Origin: an uncultured Eubacterium sp. | GTDB taxonomy: Bacteria > Bacillota > Clostridia > Lachnospirales > CAG-274 | DNA: 23,536 nucleotides | Assembly (NCBI GenBank): GCA_900545305.1 | Contig: UQYD01000029.1 | Location: 1 to 23,536, forward strand | Reading direction: 5' to 3' | In this document: positions 23,401 to 23,536 of the stretch, one piece after another | Layout of the letters: each line of letters opens with the position of its first letter | Position numbering within the stretch: position 1 is the stretch's first letter | Program-made: the position numbers and the translations under genes | The notes under the pieces: model-generated | The model's database searches: none | What the model was told of the DNA's origin: nothing | What the model saw: only the letters and a program-made list of their open reading frames with translations

Positions 23401-23536
23401 ATGGCTTTTGAAAGTTTATCAAATAAGCTTCAGGATGTGTTCAAACAGCTTCGTGGTAAGGGTAAGTTGACAGAAAAAGATGTTAAAACTGCCATGCGTG
23501 AAGTTAAATTGGCTCTCCTTGAGGCCGATGTTAATT
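23401..23536 (+). CDS. ffh: Signal recognition particle protein Ffh, N-terminal 45 residues (3' end outside window)
   Basis: The frame opens with ATG 23401 after AGGAGG (23389-23394) and runs off the window. The visible part, MAFESLSNKLQDVFKQLRGK then LTEKDVKTAMREVKLALLEA, is the N domain start of SRP54/Ffh, with the conserved ALLEADVN at the N-domain end. Ffh binds signal peptides of nascent membrane proteins and docks to FtsY through its GTPase domain. The GTPase and M domains lie outside the window. Confidence 0.97.
   Translation, partial: MAFESLSNKLQDVFKQLRGKGKLTEKDVKTAMREVKLALLEADVN

Overview
The window is AT-rich chromosomal DNA with strong AGGAGG-type ribosome binding sites and consensus sigma-A promoters. 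It carries a leucine T-box leader, a Rex redox regulator, RecU, the dnaX-ybaB-recR order and a ylxM-ffh pair. Together these point to a low-G+C Gram-positive anaerobe, most likely of the class Clostridia (Lachnospirales-like). I cannot place it more finely from the sequence alone. Nearly all of the window is coding, and I see no rRNA, tRNA, CRISPR array, insertion sequence or prophage.

Layout. Bases 1-1275 hold the 3' end of recU and an unusual AT-rich gene for a secreted-looking, GH26-like barrel protein. Bases 1253-6946 are a housekeeping block on the + strand: a DUF1189 membrane protein, dnaX, then (from its own promoter) ybaB, recR, deoC, rmuC and a small Bfd-like [2Fe-2S] protein. leuA faces this block convergently, and its terminator lies inside the end of the Bfd-like gene. 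leuA is preceded by a full T-box leader with a CTC (Leu) specifier and a consensus promoter. A flavin-reductase-like gene follows on the - strand. It is divergent from an RsmF-like rRNA methyltransferase plus YgiQ radical-SAM pair, and the two -35 boxes abut. Next is an amtB-glnK ammonium uptake operon whose promoter is followed at once by a strong intrinsic terminator.

From about 14.9 kb an ABC-F gene (- strand) is divergent from rex. rex is followed 14 bases later by an O-antigen-ligase-like gene with a large soluble insertion. Then come a membrane PglF/WbpM-type UDP-sugar 4,6-dehydratase, a PglC-like initiating sugar-phosphate transferase and a short NAD-dependent SDR, all overlapping. These four look like a cell-surface glycan module: make a 6-deoxy-HexNAc, load it on undecaprenyl phosphate, and later transfer the finished glycan. 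The window closes with ylxM and the first 45 codons of ffh (SRP54) under a consensus promoter.

Most of the window is ordinary core genome. The parts most worth a second look are the amtB leader, the GlnK T-loop lacking Tyr51, the ligase insertion, the UDP-sugar trio, and the GH26-like protein lacking both expected catalytic glutamates. I did not find a clearly new multi-gene system.
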